The notes beneath the pieces were generated by a model that saw nothing but the letters and a program-made list of their open reading frames with translations, had not been told where the DNA came from and did no database searches. A stretch of 64,000 nucleotides of DNA from Anaerolineales bacterium (GTDB lineage Bacteria > Chloroflexota > Anaerolineae > Aggregatilineales > UBA2796). The DNA lies in assembly GCA_015075625.1 (NCBI GenBank), contig JABTTZ010000003.1:682001-746000 (forward strand), in the 5' to 3' direction. Numbering within the stretch: the first letter of the stretch is position 1; each line of letters starts with the position of its first letter. Below, piece after piece: positions 53,507 to 62,962 of the stretch. The translations under genes were made by a program, and so were the position numbers.

Positions 53507-53599
53507 AATGTCTAAACATCCTCTCACCCCCTGCCCTTGCCAGACCGTCCTGAATCCGGTAGGATGCGCCTTCGATCTTTCGGTTGGAGTTAGCCCTTT

Positions 53600-55030
53600 A
53601 TGGTTGATCATACTGATCACAACGCCTCTCATGAGCATGATTCGCTTGATCCATTGGCGGTGAACGAACCGCTTTATGATCCCAACGACACCCCACCACG
53701 TGGCACAAGTACAGCAAAAACTCCGGCACGAGGGTTGAACATGACCACCCTCTTGCCCGCTGCCCCTGCTGCCCCCAAGACGAATCCCTCATTGCGGATG
53801 GAACGCTTGGAAGATACCACTCCGCGCAGACTGCGTGCGGGGGGCGGATTCAATTTGCTCATTTTGGGAGCAGCGGCGATCATCACGATCATTGCGGCGG
53901 GGGTTTACCTGACGCAAACTACCAGCACGCCGCCCCTTCCGACAGCGGTAGTGGAGGCACACCCCACCGCCACAGAAGCACTTAGCACAGCAACGAACCC
54001 TCCCCCGCCAACGGATGCGCCCTCGCCCATCCCCCCATCACCTATTCCAGTGGCAGCACTGGAGGATAACACCGTCCCGCCCGATGTCGTCGCTGAACTC
54101 TTGCGCCAACCGGGAATCACCGCCCCGCCTGCGGACGCCTTTTTTCGGATGCAAAACCCGTATACGATTGCCCCTGTGCGGGCGCGAAGCGGGGTGATTA
54201 GTTACCGCATTCGCCCCGGCGATAATCTGGACAAAATCGCCGCCTATTTTGGGCTATCCCTTGATACGCTCATCTGGAATAACGATGGCATTTATGTCAA
54301 CCGGCTGATCCCGGGCGAAGAACTCAAAATCATGCCCGAAAACGGGATTCTCTATAAGACGACGGGGGAGGAAAGCCTGCAATCCATTGCCGATAAATTC
54401 AAAGTCTCCCCCTACGCGATTATTGACTCAGAGTACAACCCACACCTGCAACGGACCCGTCCGGCAACTTTGCTCACACCGGGGATTGAGGTCTTTGCGC
54501 CGGGCGGCGTTAGTGATAAAAAGGCAATCTATTGGGACCCAGGGATTGAGTACGCGGGGGGGACAAACGAGGTCGATGAGAAAGGGCGTCCGCGCTCCCT
54601 CGGCGGGACGGTCTCCTTTGGCGGGGGTCCCGGATCGTGCGGGGCGCAGCCCAATGTGGGTGGATCGGGATCATTCGCCATCCCCTTGCCGCCCACCTAC
54701 ACCGTTCAGCGGGGGTTCACCAGCTATCACAGCGGAATTGACCTTTCTACGGCGACAGGGACAACCGTATTTGCCGCCGATGGGGGGACGGTCATCTTTG
54801 CCGGTTGGAGCAACTGGGGGTATGGAAACGCCATTGTCCTTGCACACGGGCGCTTTCTGACGCTGTACGGGCATCTCAACGCGATCAATGTTAGCTGTGG
54901 GCAGTCTGTTGGGCGCGGCGCACCGATTGGCGCAGTGGGCAGTACAGGCAATTCCAGCGGACCACACCTCCATTTTGAGGTTCGTGTTGGGCAGCAGCCG
55001 GATAATCCAGAAAATTATCTCGCTTTCTAA
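53600..55030 (+). CDS. Membrane-anchored LysM / M23 zinc endopeptidase
   Basis: The 476-residue protein has a cytoplasmic N-terminus of about 90 residues, one TM helix (about 92-113, LLILGAAAIITIIAAGVYL) and a Pro/Thr linker. Two LysM-like units follow (ISYRIRPGDNLDKIAAYFGLS; YKTTGEESLQSIADKFKVS). The C-terminal M23 domain (about 365-472) has SYHSGIDLS and GPHLHFEVR supplying the metal ligands HxxxD and HxH. It binds and cuts peptidoglycan, probably in cell-wall turnover or division. The linker and N-terminus are unusually long. The start follows GGAG at 11 nt. No FtsX-like partner is adjacent. Confidence 0.92.
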   Translation: MVDHTDHNASHEHDSLDPLAVNEPLYDPNDTPPRGTSTAKTPARGLNMTTLLPAAPAAPKTNPSLRMERLEDTTPRRLRAGGGFNLLILGAAAIITIIAAGVYLTQTTSTPPLPTAVVEAHPTATEALSTATNPPPPTDAPSPIPPSPIPVAALEDNTVPPDVVAELLRQPGITAPPADAFFRMQNPYTIAPVRARSGVISYRIRPGDNLDKIAAYFGLSLDTLIWNNDGIYVNRLIPGEELKIMPENGILYKTTGEESLQSIADKFKVSPYAIIDSEYNPHLQRTRPATLLTPGIEVFAPGGVSDKKAIYWDPGIEYAGGTNEVDEKGRPRSLGGTVSFGGGPGSCGAQPNVGGSGSFAIPLPPTYTVQRGFTSYHSGIDLSTATGTTVFAADGGTVIFAGWSNWGYGNAIVLAHGRFLTLYGHLNAINVSCGQSVGRGAPIGAVGSTGNSSGPHLHFEVRVGQQPDNPENYLAF

Positions 55031-55204
55031 CGTCCCTTCCAATAAGGGCGTATCTTATGCGCCGAACGCAATCGCCCGATGTTAAAAGGCTTGTCCGGTA
55101 AGAAAAAGAAGGTGTTGCCTATGGACAATCCAAGACACCAACAAGAGCATTGAACAATGGCTATGGCTACCTTCTTCACCGAATGATACGTGTAAATGTT
55201 ACAC

Positions 55205-55385
55205 AGTTGCCCTCATGCCCCTGCCCCCTTTTCTCTGTGGGAGAAGGGGAAATCACGTTTTTGAGGGGGCTTCCCCCTCACCCCCTCGCCGCATAAATTC
55301 TCCCCCTTTCCCTGCCTACGGGGAAAGGCAACTGCTGCGCAGTAACCGGGGAGGATAGGGGTTCTTTAGAAATCACTGTGGTCAA
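55205..55385. repeat. Dispersed GTTGCCCTCAT-type intergenic repeat, long copy
   Basis: GTTGCCCTCATGCCCCTGCC, TGTGGGAGAAGGGG, TTTTGAGGGGGCTTCCCCC and CTACGGGGAAAGGCAACTG, then GGGGTTCTTTAGAAATCACTG. It contains two C-run/G-run palindromes. It shares blocks with 4.35, 20.4, 26.46 and 63.96 kb. Confidence 0.5.
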
Positions 55386-55573
55386 CCACTAGTTCCCGGA
55401 TAAGCCTTAAACCGTCAGGACTAAGACTGACCAGGGCTGCCGGGCTTGAAGGCATTTGCCCCTTTGTAGATACTGCGCCTCACCCTAATGGTGGGGTTGT
55501 GCTGTGAGCAAGCTGTCTAGTCTCGTGATGCAATGTGCCATTGCTCCCCCATTCCCCCGCGCCTCTTTTCCGC

Positions 55574-55579
55574 TATAAT
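55574..55579 (+). promoter_or_regulatory. -10 box of the purine operon
   Basis: A perfect TATAAT 24 bp before the first start codon (55604); no convincing -35 at 16-18 bp. The short leader carries GAGGGAGGGTGACC as the ribosome site. Confidence 0.4.
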
Positions 55580-55603
55580 TTCCTAAACGAGGGAGGGTGA
55601 CCA

Positions 55604-55819
55604 ATGACAAACCTTGATGATCTGCGTAATGAAGTCCTCACCGACGAATTTGAGACTCAATTTGATGTTCGTGAACGGCGTGTCACAGAAGTCAGCGATG
55701 GGCGCATCTTCGGTATGACGGCGGGCGAACGGATGATTCTTTCCGTGATTTTATTCCTTGCCGTCAGCGTGATGAGCGTTGCCGTCTTATTCATGACGAA
55801 TACGATTCGGCTGCCGTAG
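55604..55819 (+). CDS. Small membrane-anchored protein, first gene of the purine operon
   Basis: A 71-residue product with an acidic N-terminal half (NEVLTDEFETQFDVRERRVTE) and one C-terminal TM helix (about 44-66, ERMILSVILFLAVSVMSVAVLFM). It has a strong GGAGGG ribosome site and ends 7 nt before purF, so it is probably translated with it. No family is recognised. It may be unrelated in function to purine synthesis; gene position is the only clue. Confidence 0.65.
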   Translation: MTNLDDLRNEVLTDEFETQFDVRERRVTEVSDGRIFGMTAGERMILSVILFLAVSVMSVAVLFMTNTIRLP

Positions 55820-55826
55820 CTGTCCC

Positions 55827-57320
55827 TTGCCAAACATCGTGCAGCGGCGTGATCTAGAAACTCTGGACAAGCCCCGTGAAGAATGCGGGGTTTTTGGGAT
55901 TTTCGCGCCTGTCCTCGATGTGGCGCGGATTTCGTTTTTTGCTCTCTATGCCCTTCAGCACCGGGGGCAAGAAGGGGCGGGGATCGTCACCTGTGATGGG
56001 CGCTCTGCCTACACCCATAAGGGGATGGGCTTGGTGGCACAGGTCTTTAACGAAGACAATCTCCGTCCCCTGAAAGGCTACCTTGCCATTGGGCATACCC
56101 GCTATTCCACGACGGGCGGTTCGCATCTACGCAACGTTCAGCCCTACCTTGTGGAGACAACACACGGACCACTTGGCGTAGCCCATAACGGCAATCTGAC
56201 AAACGCCCTTGATTTGCGCCGTAAACTTCTGGAACGGGGCGTTGGGCTGACCTCCACCACCGATACGGAAGTGATCGTTCAGATGCTTGCTGCACCCGTC
56301 CCAGAAGTAGACCCCGCCAAAGGGCTGGATATATGGACGGCACGTATTCAGGCGTTTATGGCGGTGGCAGAAGGCGCGTATTCCCTGACTATCCTCACCC
56401 GCAATGCGATCTATACCGTGCGCGATCCACATGGGCTGCGCCCGCTTTGCTTAGGGAAAATGGAAGGTGGGTTCGTCGTCGCCTCGGAAACGTGCGCCCT
56501 CTCCACGATTGGTGCAACGTATGTCCGCGAGGTTGAACCGGGCGAGATCGTCAAAATTGACAAACAAGGCTTTACCTCGATTCGTGCGCTCACGGCAAAA
56601 AAGCATGCGCTGTGCATCTTTGAGTACGTGTACTTCGCCCGCCCCGATTCGATCCTCGAAGATCAGGTGATCCACGAGGTGCGCCAACGGATGGGGCAGC
56701 AGCTTGCCCGCGAAGCGCCCGCCAACGCCGATATTGTCGTCCCTGTACCGGATAGCGCCACTCCCGCCGCATTGGGCTACAGCGCCGAATCTGGGCTGCC
56801 CTTTACCGATGGGCTGATCAAAAATCGCTATATCGGGCGGACGTTCATCCAACCGGATGATCACCTTCGTAAGTTGGGCGTCCATTTGAAATACAACCCA
56901 CTGCCAAGCAACCTGAAAGGGAAACGTGTCGTCTTGGTGGACGATTCAATTGTGCGGGGGAATACCTCCGGTCCGCTGGTGCAGCTTCTGCGGGATGGCG
57001 GTGCGGCAGAGGTTCACGTTCGGGTGTCTTCGCCCCCCGTGCGTCACCCCTGTTTCATGGGCGTGGATATGGCAACGTACAAGGAATTGATCGCGGACAA
57101 ACTCGATATTGAGGGTATTCGGGCGCATATCGGCGCGGACAGCCTCGATTACCTCAGCCTTGCGGGGATGTTGACAGCAGTTCGGGCAGCACTTCCCACC
57201 CAAGAAGAACGTCACTGTACGGCGTGTTTCTCTGGTCAATATCCCGTTCACATCCCACAATGGTTGTTCACCGATGATCGAGAAAAGCTCGTCTTTGAGG
57301 AATCGTGGGGCGCATCATGA
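55827..57320 (+). CDS. purF: Amidophosphoribosyltransferase
   Basis: PurF makes phosphoribosylamine from PRPP and glutamine, the first committed step of purine synthesis. The 497-residue protein has a short propeptide ending at Cys20 (REECGVFGIFAP), the N-terminal nucleophile of the glutaminase domain. RGQEGAGIV and GHTRYSTTG follow. The transferase part has the PRPP loop VVLVDDSIVRGNTS, and CIFEYVYFARPDS plus HCTACFSGQYPV provide the Fe-S-type cysteine ligands of the Bacillus class. The start is TTG (MPNIVQRR); no strong ribosome site is seen, which fits coupling to the gene 7 nt upstream. The stop overlaps purD-purM by ATGA. Confidence 0.96.
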   Translation: MPNIVQRRDLETLDKPREECGVFGIFAPVLDVARISFFALYALQHRGQEGAGIVTCDGRSAYTHKGMGLVAQVFNEDNLRPLKGYLAIGHTRYSTTGGSHLRNVQPYLVETTHGPLGVAHNGNLTNALDLRRKLLERGVGLTSTTDTEVIVQMLAAPVPEVDPAKGLDIWTARIQAFMAVAEGAYSLTILTRNAIYTVRDPHGLRPLCLGKMEGGFVVASETCALSTIGATYVREVEPGEIVKIDKQGFTSIRALTAKKHALCIFEYVYFARPDSILEDQVIHEVRQRMGQQLAREAPANADIVVPVPDSATPAALGYSAESGLPFTDGLIKNRYIGRTFIQPDDHLRKLGVHLKYNPLPSNLKGKRVVLVDDSIVRGNTSGPLVQLLRDGGAAEVHVRVSSPPVRHPCFMGVDMATYKELIADKLDIEGIRAHIGADSLDYLSLAGMLTAVRAALPTQEERHCTACFSGQYPVHIPQWLFTDDREKLVFEESWGAS

Positions 57321-59629
57321 AGGTGCTGGTTATTGGTGGCGGGGGGCGCGAACATGCCCTTGTGTGGGCGCTGGCAAAATCCCCACAGGTCAGCCGTCTG
57401 TATGCCGCCTCCGGCAACGGCGGGACGGCGGCACTCGCTGAAAATGTTCCCATCCCCGCCGATGATCTTCCCGCTCTTTTAGCCTTTGCCCTTCGGGAAG
57501 GAATTGCCTATACCGTTGTCGGACCGGAGGCGCCGCTTGCCGCTGGGATTGTGGATCGCTTTCAAGAGGCTGGTTTAGCCATTTTTGGTCCGACAAAAGC
57601 GGCGGCACGGCTGGAATCATCGAAGGTGTTCGCCAAAACCTTCATGCGCGAGGAAGGGATTCCCACCGCCCCCTTCGCCGTGTTCACAAATTTGGGCGAG
57701 GCGCTCGATTATGTGGAGACGGCTGCTCATCGCCTTGTGGTGAAGGCGTCTGGCTTGGCGGCGGGGAAGGGTGTGATCGTCTGCGACAGCCGCGAAGAGG
57801 CAGCCGCAGCCGTGCGGCGGATGCTGCTTTTGAAGGAGTTTGGCGCGGCGGGCGAGGAGATTGTCATTGAGGAGTGTTTGACGGGCGCGGAACTCTCGGT
57901 GATGGCGTTTTGCGATGGCGAAACGATTGCCCTTATGCCCCCCGCCCGTGACCACAAGCGCGTTGGGGATGGCGATCAGGGGGCAAATACTGGCGGGATG
58001 GGCGCGTTTTCCCCTGTGCCGGGAATCACCCCGGAACAGCTAGGAGAGATACAGGATCGGGTGATTCTTCCGGTGGTGCGCGGCATGGCGCGGCGGGGGA
58101 CACCTTTTCAGGGCGTGTTGTATGCTGGCATTATGCTGACCCCAAAGGGAATCAGCGTGTTGGAGTTCAATACCCGCTTTGGCGATCCCGAAACACAGGT
58201 GGTTCTCCCTCTTTTGAAAGGCGATCTACTTGAGGTATTGACCGCCTGTAACACTGGAAAGCTTGCCGCTCTCCCCATCGTTTGGCAGGCGGGATCATGC
58301 GCGACGGTGGTTGCCGCTGCCCCCGGCTACCCTAACACCTACCCTACTGGGGCGCCGATTACCCTCCCCGACGCCTATCCCCCACATACCATGTTTTTTC
58401 AGGCGGGAACAGCACTTAAGGAACGGCAGCTTGTCACGGCGGGGGGGCGTGTTCTCTCCGTCAGCGGGCGGGGAGCAACCTTAGAGCAAGCGCTGGCGCG
58501 TGCTTATGCCGGAATGGATGCCGTTCACTTTGAGGGGATGCACTATCGGCGGGATATTGGCAAGACAAGCCTCATCTCTAATTCTTCTGCGCAGGAAGGG
58601 GAAACTCGAAGCGCTGAGGTCAGCGCTTATGCGGTTGCTGGAGTCAGCATCGATGCCGGAAATCAGGCAACACGGCTGATGTCCGCTGCGGTGAAAGCGA
58701 CCTATAATGCGCATGTCCTTGCTGGCATTGGTTCGTTTGGTGGTTTGTATTCGGCGGCAGCGCTGAAAGATATGTCTGCGCCTATCTTGGTTGCCTCCAC
58801 CGACGGCGTAGGAACAAAAACAAAAGTCGCCGCGCAGCTTGGACGGTGGGACACCATCGGACAAGACCTTGTAAACCACTGCTTGAATGATATTTTGGTG
58901 CAGGGAGCGCGCCCGCTTTTTTTCCTCGATTACGTTGCCTCTGCCAAACTTCACCCCGAACGGATGGCGGCGGTGGTCGGCGGTGTGGCAGCCGCTTGCC
59001 GTGCAGCAGACTGCGCCCTGATCGGCGGCGAGACGGCGGAGATGCCCGGCGTCTATCACGAGGGGGAGATCGATCTTGTAGGGACAGTCATTGGCGTGGT
59101 GGAACGCGCTCACCTTATTGACGGCAGCACGATTGAAGCGGGCGATGTGATCCTCGGCTTGCCCTCAGCGGGCTTGCACACAAACGGCTATTCGCTGGCG
59201 CGGCGTGCCCTCGCTGATCTCGATTGGCGCACGCCCCATCCCGACCTTGAAGGGGAATCAGTGGGAGATGTTCTTTTGCGTGTCCACCGTCCGTATGGGG
59301 CGTCCGTTGCTGCGCTGCAACGGGCGGGTGTCACCATTCGCGGCTTAGCGCATATCACTGGCGGGGGACTGCTTGAAAACCCACCGCGTATTTTTCCGCC
59401 CGGATTAGGGGCAACGATCCGGCGTGCAGCGTGGATTGTGCCGCCCATCTTCCGCCTCATCGAGCGCGTTGGAAAGGTGGACCCGCTGGAGATGTACCGC
59501 GTCTTTAACATGGGTATTGGCATGATCGCTGTGGTCCCACCGGAGCAAGCGGAGCGGGCGTTGGCGGCACTCCCCGCAGCCTACCGCATTGGGCAGATCG
59601 TGCGCGGGACGGGGGTGATGCTCACATGA
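57317..59629 (+). CDS. purD/purM: Fused phosphoribosylamine-glycine ligase / AIR synthetase (PurD-PurM)
   Basis: The 770-residue protein joins two enzymes that are separate in most bacteria. Residues 1-420 are PurD (GARS, ATP-grasp): MKVLVIGGGGREHALVWAL, VVGPEAPLAAGI, KASGLAAGKGVIV, ARDHKRVGDGDQGANTGGMG, VLEFNTRFGDPETQ. Residues about 440-770 are PurM (AIRS): VSAYAVAGVSIDAGNQAT, STDGVGTKTKVA, IGGETAEMPGVY, GLPSAGLHTNGYSLARRAL, HITGGGLLENPPRIFP. The PurM moiety begins with the usual YAxAGVSIDAGN signature, so it is complete. ATG 57317 overlaps the purF stop (ATGA), and the stop overlaps purN (ATGA). The same domain order occurs in yeast Ade5,7 and in animal GART. Confidence 0.95.
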   Translation: MKVLVIGGGGREHALVWALAKSPQVSRLYAASGNGGTAALAENVPIPADDLPALLAFALREGIAYTVVGPEAPLAAGIVDRFQEAGLAIFGPTKAAARLESSKVFAKTFMREEGIPTAPFAVFTNLGEALDYVETAAHRLVVKASGLAAGKGVIVCDSREEAAAAVRRMLLLKEFGAAGEEIVIEECLTGAELSVMAFCDGETIALMPPARDHKRVGDGDQGANTGGMGAFSPVPGITPEQLGEIQDRVILPVVRGMARRGTPFQGVLYAGIMLTPKGISVLEFNTRFGDPETQVVLPLLKGDLLEVLTACNTGKLAALPIVWQAGSCATVVAAAPGYPNTYPTGAPITLPDAYPPHTMFFQAGTALKERQLVTAGGRVLSVSGRGATLEQALARAYAGMDAVHFEGMHYRRDIGKTSLISNSSAQEGETRSAEVSAYAVAGVSIDAGNQATRLMSAAVKATYNAHVLAGIGSFGGLYSAAALKDMSAPILVASTDGVGTKTKVAAQLGRWDTIGQDLVNHCLNDILVQGARPLFFLDYVASAKLHPERMAAVVGGVAAACRAADCALIGGETAEMPGVYHEGEIDLVGTVIGVVERAHLIDGSTIEAGDVILGLPSAGLHTNGYSLARRALADLDWRTPHPDLEGESVGDVLLRVHRPYGASVAALQRAGVTIRGLAHITGGGLLENPPRIFPPGLGATIRRAAWIVPPIFRLIERVGKVDPLEMYRVFNMGIGMIAVVPPEQAERALAALPAAYRIGQIVRGTGVMLT

Positions 59630-60231
59630 GCCGCCCCCGCCTTGTTGTCCTGATCTCCGGCAACGGATCGAATTTGCAGGCATTGATAGACGCTGTGCGG
59701 GATGGACACCTCCCCGCTGAGATCGTCCTCGTCGTCTCCAACCGCAAAGATGCCTACGGACTTATACGGGCGCAAACCGCAAGCATCCCCACCCATTACG
59801 CTCCCCTGAAACCCTACACCGATTCTGGGCGTGGGCGCGAAGCCTATGACGCCGATTTAGCGGCAGTGGTACACGCCCATCAGCCCGATGTGATCGTCTG
59901 CGCCGGATGGATGCATGTCTTCACGCCGGTTTTCTTAGATGCTTTCCCCCATCGGGTGATTAACCTCCATCCTGCCTTGCCGGGTATGTTCTCCGGTACA
60001 GAGGCAATTCGACGGGCATTTGAGGCATACCAACGCGAGGACATCAACATGACGGGCTGCATGGTGCATGAGGTGATCCCAGAGGTTGACGCCGGAGCGG
60101 TGATCGCCAGTATGGACGTCCCCATTTATGAGGACGACACGCTGGCAGACTTGGAAGCGCGGATGCACAACGCCGAACACGGGCTAATTGTGCGGGCGGT
60201 TCGCATCGTTTTGGAGCAGATCAGCGAATGA
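59626..60231 (+). CDS. purN: Phosphoribosylglycinamide formyltransferase
   Basis: PurN transfers a formyl group from 10-formyl-THF to GAR. The 201-residue protein has [19 protein letters not shown] at the N-terminus (substrate loop SGNGSNL), [16 protein letters not shown] with catalytic Asn and His, and [19 protein letters not shown] with the catalytic Asp. Length and motifs are normal. ATGA overlaps on both sides with purD-purM and purK-purE indicate strict coupling, so the operon order PurD-PurM-PurN equals the domain order of animal GART. Confidence 0.96.
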   Translation: MSRPRLVVLISGNGSNLQALIDAVRDGHLPAEIVLVVSNRKDAYGLIRAQTASIPTHYAPLKPYTDSGRGREAYDADLAAVVHAHQPDVIVCAGWMHVFTPVFLDAFPHRVINLHPALPGMFSGTEAIRRAFEAYQREDINMTGCMVHEVIPEVDAGAVIASMDVPIYEDDTLADLEARMHNAEHGLIVRAVRIVLEQISE

Positions 60232-61871
60232 CGCCTTTTCCCACGATTGGTATTCTCGGCGGCGGACAGTTGGGCTGGATGCTCGGCTTTGCAGCAAAGC
60301 GGATAGGGTTCACTCTCGCCATCCTTGACCCCGATCCGAACTGTCCGGCAAGCCAAATCGCAGATCGACTCGTCGTAGGCTCATTTCGTGATCCGGCGGC
60401 GATCCGCGACCTTGCCGCTGGCTGCGATGTAATCACCGTTGAGATTGAACACGTCGATACCGAGACGTTAGCGGCGCTGGAAGCGTCAGGGGTCAGTGTT
60501 CAGCCCTCGGCAGGGACGATTCGCCTGATCCAAGACAAATACCTCCAAAAGACTCATCTTGCCGCAGCGGGCGTACCGCTCCCTCCCTTTCGGATGGTGG
60601 CATCCGACACCGATCTAGAGGCGGCATGTGAATCGTTTGGTGTGCCGCTCATGCTGAAAACACGCCGCCTTGCCTATGACGGGCGCGGCAATGCCGTGAT
60701 CGAAACGCAGGCAGAACTTGAAAAGGTCGTGGAAACCCTCGGCGGCTACGATCAGGGCTTGTATGTAGAGGGCTGGATCCCTTTTGAGCGCGAACTCGCC
60801 GTGATGGTTGTGCGGACGCTGGATGGATCGCTACAAACGTTCCCCGTTGTGGAGACGATCCATCGCCGGAACATCTGCCATGTGGTGATCGCTCCCGCCC
60901 CTATCTCAACCATCCTTCAGCGTGAAGCGGAGCGGGTGGCACGCTTGGCGGTGGGAGCATTCGGCGGGGCGGGCATTTTTGGGGTGGAAATGTTCCTCAC
61001 CGAAGCGGGGCGGGTGCTGGTCAATGAGGTTGCCCCCCGTCCACACAATTCCGGGCATTACACTCTAGAGGCGTGCCACACCAGCCAGTTTGAGGCGCAT
61101 CTGAGGGCAATCACAGAACAGCCGCTTGGCGCGGCGGGCTTGAAGGTTGGGGCAGCAGCAATGGTGAACCTCCTTGGGGCAGCCGTGCCGGAGGCAACCC
61201 TCACCCTTTTGGAGGCGGCTCGAAACATCCCCGGCGCAGCACTTTATTGGTATGGCAAGGCGCTGCGGGCAAACCGCAAGGTTGGTCATGTGACACTCAC
61301 CGGAGGCGATTACAGCGAGATCGCCGCCCCGCTGGAACACCTCTCCGGCGTCACCATCACGCCGCCACCGCAGGTGGGGATCATCATGGGCAGCGATTCC
61401 GACCTCCCCACGATGCGCGAGGCGGCGCTCATTCTCCGGGATTTCGGGATTCATTTTGAGATCAACATCGTCTCCGCCCACCGCACCCCAGAGCGGATGG
61501 TGGCGTATGCCAAAACTGCCCACGAACGCGGCTTGAAGGTGATCATCGCCGGAGCGGGCGGCGCGGCACACCTGCCGGGGATGGTCGCCGCGCTGACTCC
61601 CCTCCCTGTAATCGGTGTCCCCGTCGCAATTGGTCACCTGAACGGGCAAGATGCCCTTTTGAGTATCGTCCAAATGCCAAAGGGAATTCCCGTAGCAACG
61701 GTGGCAATTGGCAACGCGGCAAATGCCGGACTCTTGGCAGTACGCCTTTTGGCGGCGGCGAACCCCTCCCTTTTGGAGAAGATGATCGCCTACCAACAAG
61801 GGCTTGCCGAAATGGTCATGGCGAAGGCTGATACACTGACCGCACAGGGGTGGGATCACCCTTTTCAGTAG
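60228..61871 (+). CDS. purK/purE: Fused N5-CAIR synthetase / N5-CAIR mutase (PurK-PurE)
   Basis: The 547-residue protein covers AIR to CAIR. Residues 1-375 are PurK (ATP-grasp): [65 protein letters not shown]. Residues about 380-547 are Pur[50 protein letters not shown]. Separate purE and purK are usual in bacteria; this PurK-then-PurE order is that of fungal Ade2. The start overlaps purN by ATGA and the downstream glycosyltransferase begins 5 nt after the stop. Both halves retain their catalytic motifs. Confidence 0.95.
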   Translation: MTPFPTIGILGGGQLGWMLGFAAKRIGFTLAILDPDPNCPASQIADRLVVGSFRDPAAIRDLAAGCDVITVEIEHVDTETLAALEASGVSVQPSAGTIRLIQDKYLQKTHLAAAGVPLPPFRMVASDTDLEAACESFGVPLMLKTRRLAYDGRGNAVIETQAELEKVVETLGGYDQGLYVEGWIPFERELAVMVVRTLDGSLQTFPVVETIHRRNICHVVIAPAPISTILQREAERVARLAVGAFGGAGIFGVEMFLTEAGRVLVNEVAPRPHNSGHYTLEACHTSQFEAHLRAITEQPLGAAGLKVGAAAMVNLLGAAVPEATLTLLEAARNIPGAALYWYGKALRANRKVGHVTLTGGDYSEIAAPLEHLSGVTITPPPQVGIIMGSDSDLPTMREAALILRDFGIHFEINIVSAHRTPERMVAYAKTAHERGLKVIIAGAGGAAHLPGMVAALTPLPVIGVPVAIGHLNGQDALLSIVQMPKGIPVATVAIGNAANAGLLAVRLLAAANPSLLEKMIAYQQGLAEMVMAKADTLTAQGWDHPFQ

Positions 61872-61876
61872 CCTTT

Positions 61877-62938
61877 ATGACGACGAAACTCACCGCATCC
61901 CGCTTTCTTGTTATGGCACGGCATTTTTCCACTCATGCGGCTCATTCCGGGCTGCTGCCCCTTGTTGCCGGACTGCCCCACACCCAGATCAAAGGGCGAG
62001 AGCGTAGCCTGTGGCGCTATCCCTCCCGCTTTCAGTGGTTTCGCCAAAGGGTGTTCGAGAAGTCCCGCCACCTTTACGGGCATCAAAGCGCCTCGCGAGA
62101 GACCGGCGCGATCCTGCGCATGGCACGTTCACGTTCGCCGGGGCTGGTCATGTACCTTTGGGGGGATTTTGATTATCTATATGGCGGGCGTTTTGCCCGA
62201 CGCTTTGGCTGGCAGACGGCGGCTTGGTTTCACACCGTTCCGGCGCTTTTGCCACAGTTCATCCCCGCTCCACAATCGCTTCGTTATCTTGATCTCGTTT
62301 TTTGCGTCAGCCGTTCACAGATTCCCTTTTTTCAGCAGCATCTCCCCGCTGAGCGTGTTCACTTCTTGCCGCTTGGTGTCGATACGGACTATTTCACACC
62401 GGATGAGACGATACCCTACCGCCCGTTGTGTTTGTTCGTCGGCTCAACGCTGCGCGATTACGCCCTGTTCAAAGCCGTTTGCGAGCGGATTAGGGCGCAA
62501 CTTCCCACTGTTGAATTGATCGCCGTGCTGCCCCCCAAAGCCGTGAAGCGGATGCCCGATATTCCGGGACTGCTGATCCAAACAGAGGTGAATGACGACA
62601 CCCTGCGCCATTACTACCGCACGGCGAGTCTGCTGCTGCTCCCTTTGGAAGATTGCAGTTCGAGTATTTCCCTGACGGAATCAATCGCCTGTGGGACGCC
62701 CGTCGTCACGAATCGGGTGGGCGGCGTCCCTGATTATCTTGATGAGTCCTGCGCGTTTCTCCACCCGCCGGGGGACGCCGAAGGCATGGCGGAGTCGGCA
62801 CTCTGCCTGCTCACGGACTCTGTCTTGAATCAACGGATGCGCCATGCTGCCCGCGCTCATGCTTTGAATTTTTCATGGGAGAAAATACAAGCAAGGTTGT
62901 TGGCACTCTATCAAGAGGTTTTGGGGGTCGTCCCCTGA
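61877..62938 (+). CDS. GT4-family glycosyltransferase
   Basis: The 353-residue GT-B protein has VMYLWGDFDYLYGGRFARRFG and WFHTVPALLPQF in the acceptor half, then LDLVFCVSRSQIPFF, VHFLPLGVDTDYF, CLFVGSTLRDYALFKAVC and the donor-site segment SSISLTESIACGTPVVTNRVGGVPDYL. The usual EX7E first Glu region reads LEDCSSSISLTE. It starts at ATG 61877, 5 nt after purK-purE; a GTG at 61850 would overlap that gene and is less likely. It is probably cotranscribed with the purine operon by position. The sugar and acceptor are unknown. Confidence 0.83.
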   Translation: MTTKLTASRFLVMARHFSTHAAHSGLLPLVAGLPHTQIKGRERSLWRYPSRFQWFRQRVFEKSRHLYGHQSASRETGAILRMARSRSPGLVMYLWGDFDYLYGGRFARRFGWQTAAWFHTVPALLPQFIPAPQSLRYLDLVFCVSRSQIPFFQQHLPAERVHFLPLGVDTDYFTPDETIPYRPLCLFVGSTLRDYALFKAVCERIRAQLPTVELIAVLPPKAVKRMPDIPGLLIQTEVNDDTLRHYYRTASLLLLPLEDCSSSISLTESIACGTPVVTNRVGGVPDYLDESCAFLHPPGDAEGMAESALCLLTDSVLNQRMRHAARAHALNFSWEKIQARLLALYQEVLGVVP

Positions 62939-62962
62939 CGCGCCCCGCGCTACACTCATACC

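Larger units (their letters stand above)
55031..55603. other. 573-bp intergenic region upstream of the purine operon
   Basis: It holds a repeat (55205-55385), then about 190 bp with several short palindromes and the promoter -10 at 55574. No known purine or PRPP riboswitch core was recognised and no tRNA fold was seen. Confidence 0.5.

Noticed and set aside
55385-55600. Purine or PRPP riboswitch upstream of purF
   Set aside because: No conserved purine-aptamer loop bases or PRPP/ykkC core were recognisable by eye.
61065-61859. Minus-strand open frame of 264 codons
   Set aside because: Antisense to purK-purE; no recognisable domain and biased composition.
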